Assembly: GCA_963709485.1 (NCBI GenBank)
Contig: CAVPWE010000007.1
Coordinates: forward strand, 616,703 to 680,702
Origin: JAXDBM01 sp963709485
GTDB taxonomy: Bacteria; Desulfobacterota; Syntrophia; Syntrophales; Fen-1087
DNA length: 64,000 nt
Reading direction: 5' to 3'
Part shown: positions 62,834-64,000 of the stretch, piece by piece
Position numbering within the stretch: the stretch's first letter is position 1
Layout of the letters: each line of letters opens with the position of its first letter
Made by a program: the position numbers and the translations under genes
Notes under the pieces: generated by a model
Seen by the model: the letters and a program-made list of their open reading frames with translations, nothing else
What the model was told of the DNA's origin: nothing
Databases searched by the model: none

Positions 62834-63613
62834 TCAAAACCGGTAGGTGAGCTCCAGCATGTGCAAATCTGCACCCGTGGTGTGAGATCCGTTGATTCCT
62901 GCATCGGAATAGTGCAGATACCGGTAGCCCAATCCGAGCCGTTCGAAGAGCGGAACACCAACACCAGCGGTCAGGGCAAATTGGAAACATCCGCCATAGT
63001 CTTGCGTTCCAAAGTGATGCCTGCTAAACAGAGCCGCGCCAGCTCCCAGATCTAATGTAAACTTACCATCTTGACTGCCAATGGCAACTAGGGGAATGAG
63101 AGAAACGACCAACGCGGTTTCCTCGGCTCCATAAAGAGCGCCGGCGCTGGCCATCAGCCTTGTGCCGGCTCCCCAGCCTGACTGGGAATACCACGCCCAA
63201 GGCAGCCTGAAGTTCGCCGCCACGCCGTACTCCCGAAACTCTTCTGGCGCCACATCGCCGAGCACGTCAATGCTTGAGGTGGTCGCCCGTATACTGATGC
63301 TTAGCAAACTCTGTTTGATAGGAACCAACTCATCATCGGCATACGTAAGATTCGCAGCTCTATCAGAATCATTCTCATATAGAATTTGTGTCAAAGACAC
63401 ATCGCCCAACGATTTACCTTCGGGTGAGATGACGACTCCTTTGTCGGAGTTACACCCTGCGATATCTGGGAATACACCTGTCTTGGTGTCGACGGGAACC
63501 AGCGGGGAGAGTAGAGATGGATCATTTGGAATTACAGCGCAACCAAACAAACAGAGACTGGCGATCAAAGCCATTGGAAAAGACTGCTTGACTGAAAGAC
63601 AAATGTTTTTCAT
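62834..63613 (-). CDS. PagL-like lipid A deacylase family lipoprotein
   Basis: The ATG at 63613 has AGAGGGAAG upstream and a lipoprotein signal: MKNICLSVKQSFPMALIASL, then CLFGC, with the cysteine as likely lipid site. The 259-residue product ends in an outer-membrane-barrel pattern with LGLGYRYLHYSDAGINGSHT and LHMLELTYRF. The histidine and serine of HYSDA match the PagL catalytic pair (H-x-S). A PagL enzyme would remove the 3-O acyl chain of lipid A. A lipobox is unusual for PagL, so the anchoring or the assignment may differ. It lies in AT-richer DNA after the tRNA array. Confidence 0.6.
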   Translation of the reverse strand: MKNICLSVKQSFPMALIASLCLFGCAVIPNDPSLLSPLVPVDTKTGVFPDIAGCNSDKGVVISPEGKSLGDVSLTQILYENDSDRAANLTYADDELVPIKQSLLSISIRATTSSIDVLGDVAPEEFREYGVAANFRLPWAWYSQSGWGAGTRLMASAGALYGAEETALVVSLIPLVAIGSQDGKFTLDLGAGAALFSRHHFGTQDYGGCFQFALTAGVGVPLFERLGLGYRYLHYSDAGINGSHTTGADLHMLELTYRF

Positions 63614-64000
63614 AGAGCTTCCCTCTGCCGCCACGCATCACGAACTGAATTTCCGCATCTTCAATGTCTCTCTTCTTATAGATCTTTGAAAAAATTATCG
63701 ATTGCTGTTTGTAATTTATCATGCATGGAGTCGACTGTGAAGTACTACCTTACATGAAGGCAGGTACACATTGCTGCCGGGGAGAATGGGAAATCACGAA
63801 CGTGCGCCGTTCCATCCGTATTCTTCACTCTTCAAATCTGTCCCTGATAGAATAATGAGGCTAAACACACAGGAACGACTTCTACGGCGACCCCGACTGC
63901 TCCTGGGATGCTTATATTCAGTCATAACGCTTCGGCCAGTGGAGGCGTGCAGGGGAGGTCTGCCCGAAAACCGGCAATATCAGGCATCTTCAAGGAAGAA
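63614..64000. other. no recognised gene up to the window edge
   Basis: These 387 bases hold the leader of the PagL-like gene (minus strand) and further AT-rich DNA. Short open frames have no ribosome binding site or protein-like composition. Nothing else is supported. Confidence 0.5.

Overview
The window is GC-rich, densely packed bacterial chromosome. It looks like an anaerobic member of the Desulfobacterota, perhaps a Syntrophus/Smithella-type organism. That placement is an inference. It rests on the class III (oxygen-sensitive) ribonucleotide reductase, a PxxKW cysteine-rich protein, the type IV minor-pilin operon, the many housekeeping genes of proteobacterial type and the thrS-infC-rpmI-rplT-pheST-ihfA order. 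No CRISPR array, insertion sequence, prophage or rRNA operon was seen.

Layout. 0-5 kb: a Fur/Zur-like repressor and a zinc uptake operon (znuA, znuC, znuB), with znuB running in frame into a peptide-type solute-binding lipoprotein. 5-12 kb: an exported SH3/AMIN protein, an SPFH protein paired with a duplicated zinc-ribbon protein, and an HD phosphohydrolase coupled to nrdD. 12-18 kb: gmhA, grpE, dnaK, ribD, an RmlC-like cupin and prepilin peptidase. 17.6-24 kb: a CRP/FNR-family regulator divergent from a minor pilin operon (fimT/gspH, pilV, pilW, pilX, pilY1). Two TGTGA-N6-TCAC(A/C) sites lie between them. The pilY1 reading frame is broken many times, and the damage reaches the first codons of argS, so local sequence error is a serious possibility. 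24-31.6 kb: argS, a SPOR protein, then ffh-rpsP-khpA-rimM-trmD-rplS-rnhB-yraN. 31.7-37 kb: UDP-glucose dehydrogenase and UDP-glucuronate decarboxylase, rsmI, a frameshifted lipoprotein and pgsA. 37-44.7 kb: tRNA-Val and the thrS to merR translation/nucleoid cluster, in which infC appears to begin with AUA. 44.7-50 kb: PxxKW protein, HU, trpS-scpA-scpB-rluB, a second HU-like protein and a site-2 protease. 50-55 kb: radC, superoxide dismutase, an acyl-CoA synthetase behind an inverted-repeat operator, a BASS-type transporter and a patatin. 55-62 kb: dprA-topA-trmFO and an exported protein with three exact 47-residue repeats. 62.3-64 kb: four tRNA genes (Arg, His, Arg, Lys), then a visibly AT-richer stretch with a PagL-like outer-membrane lipid A deacylase homologue.

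Most genes are ordinary core genes. The points most worth following are the CRP-like pilus control region, the infC AUA start, the ZnuB/solute-binding fusion, the SPFH/zinc-ribbon pair, and the cluster of frameshifts. I did not find a convincing new multi-gene system such as a defence island. The SPFH/zinc-ribbon pair is the nearest candidate to a poorly described module.
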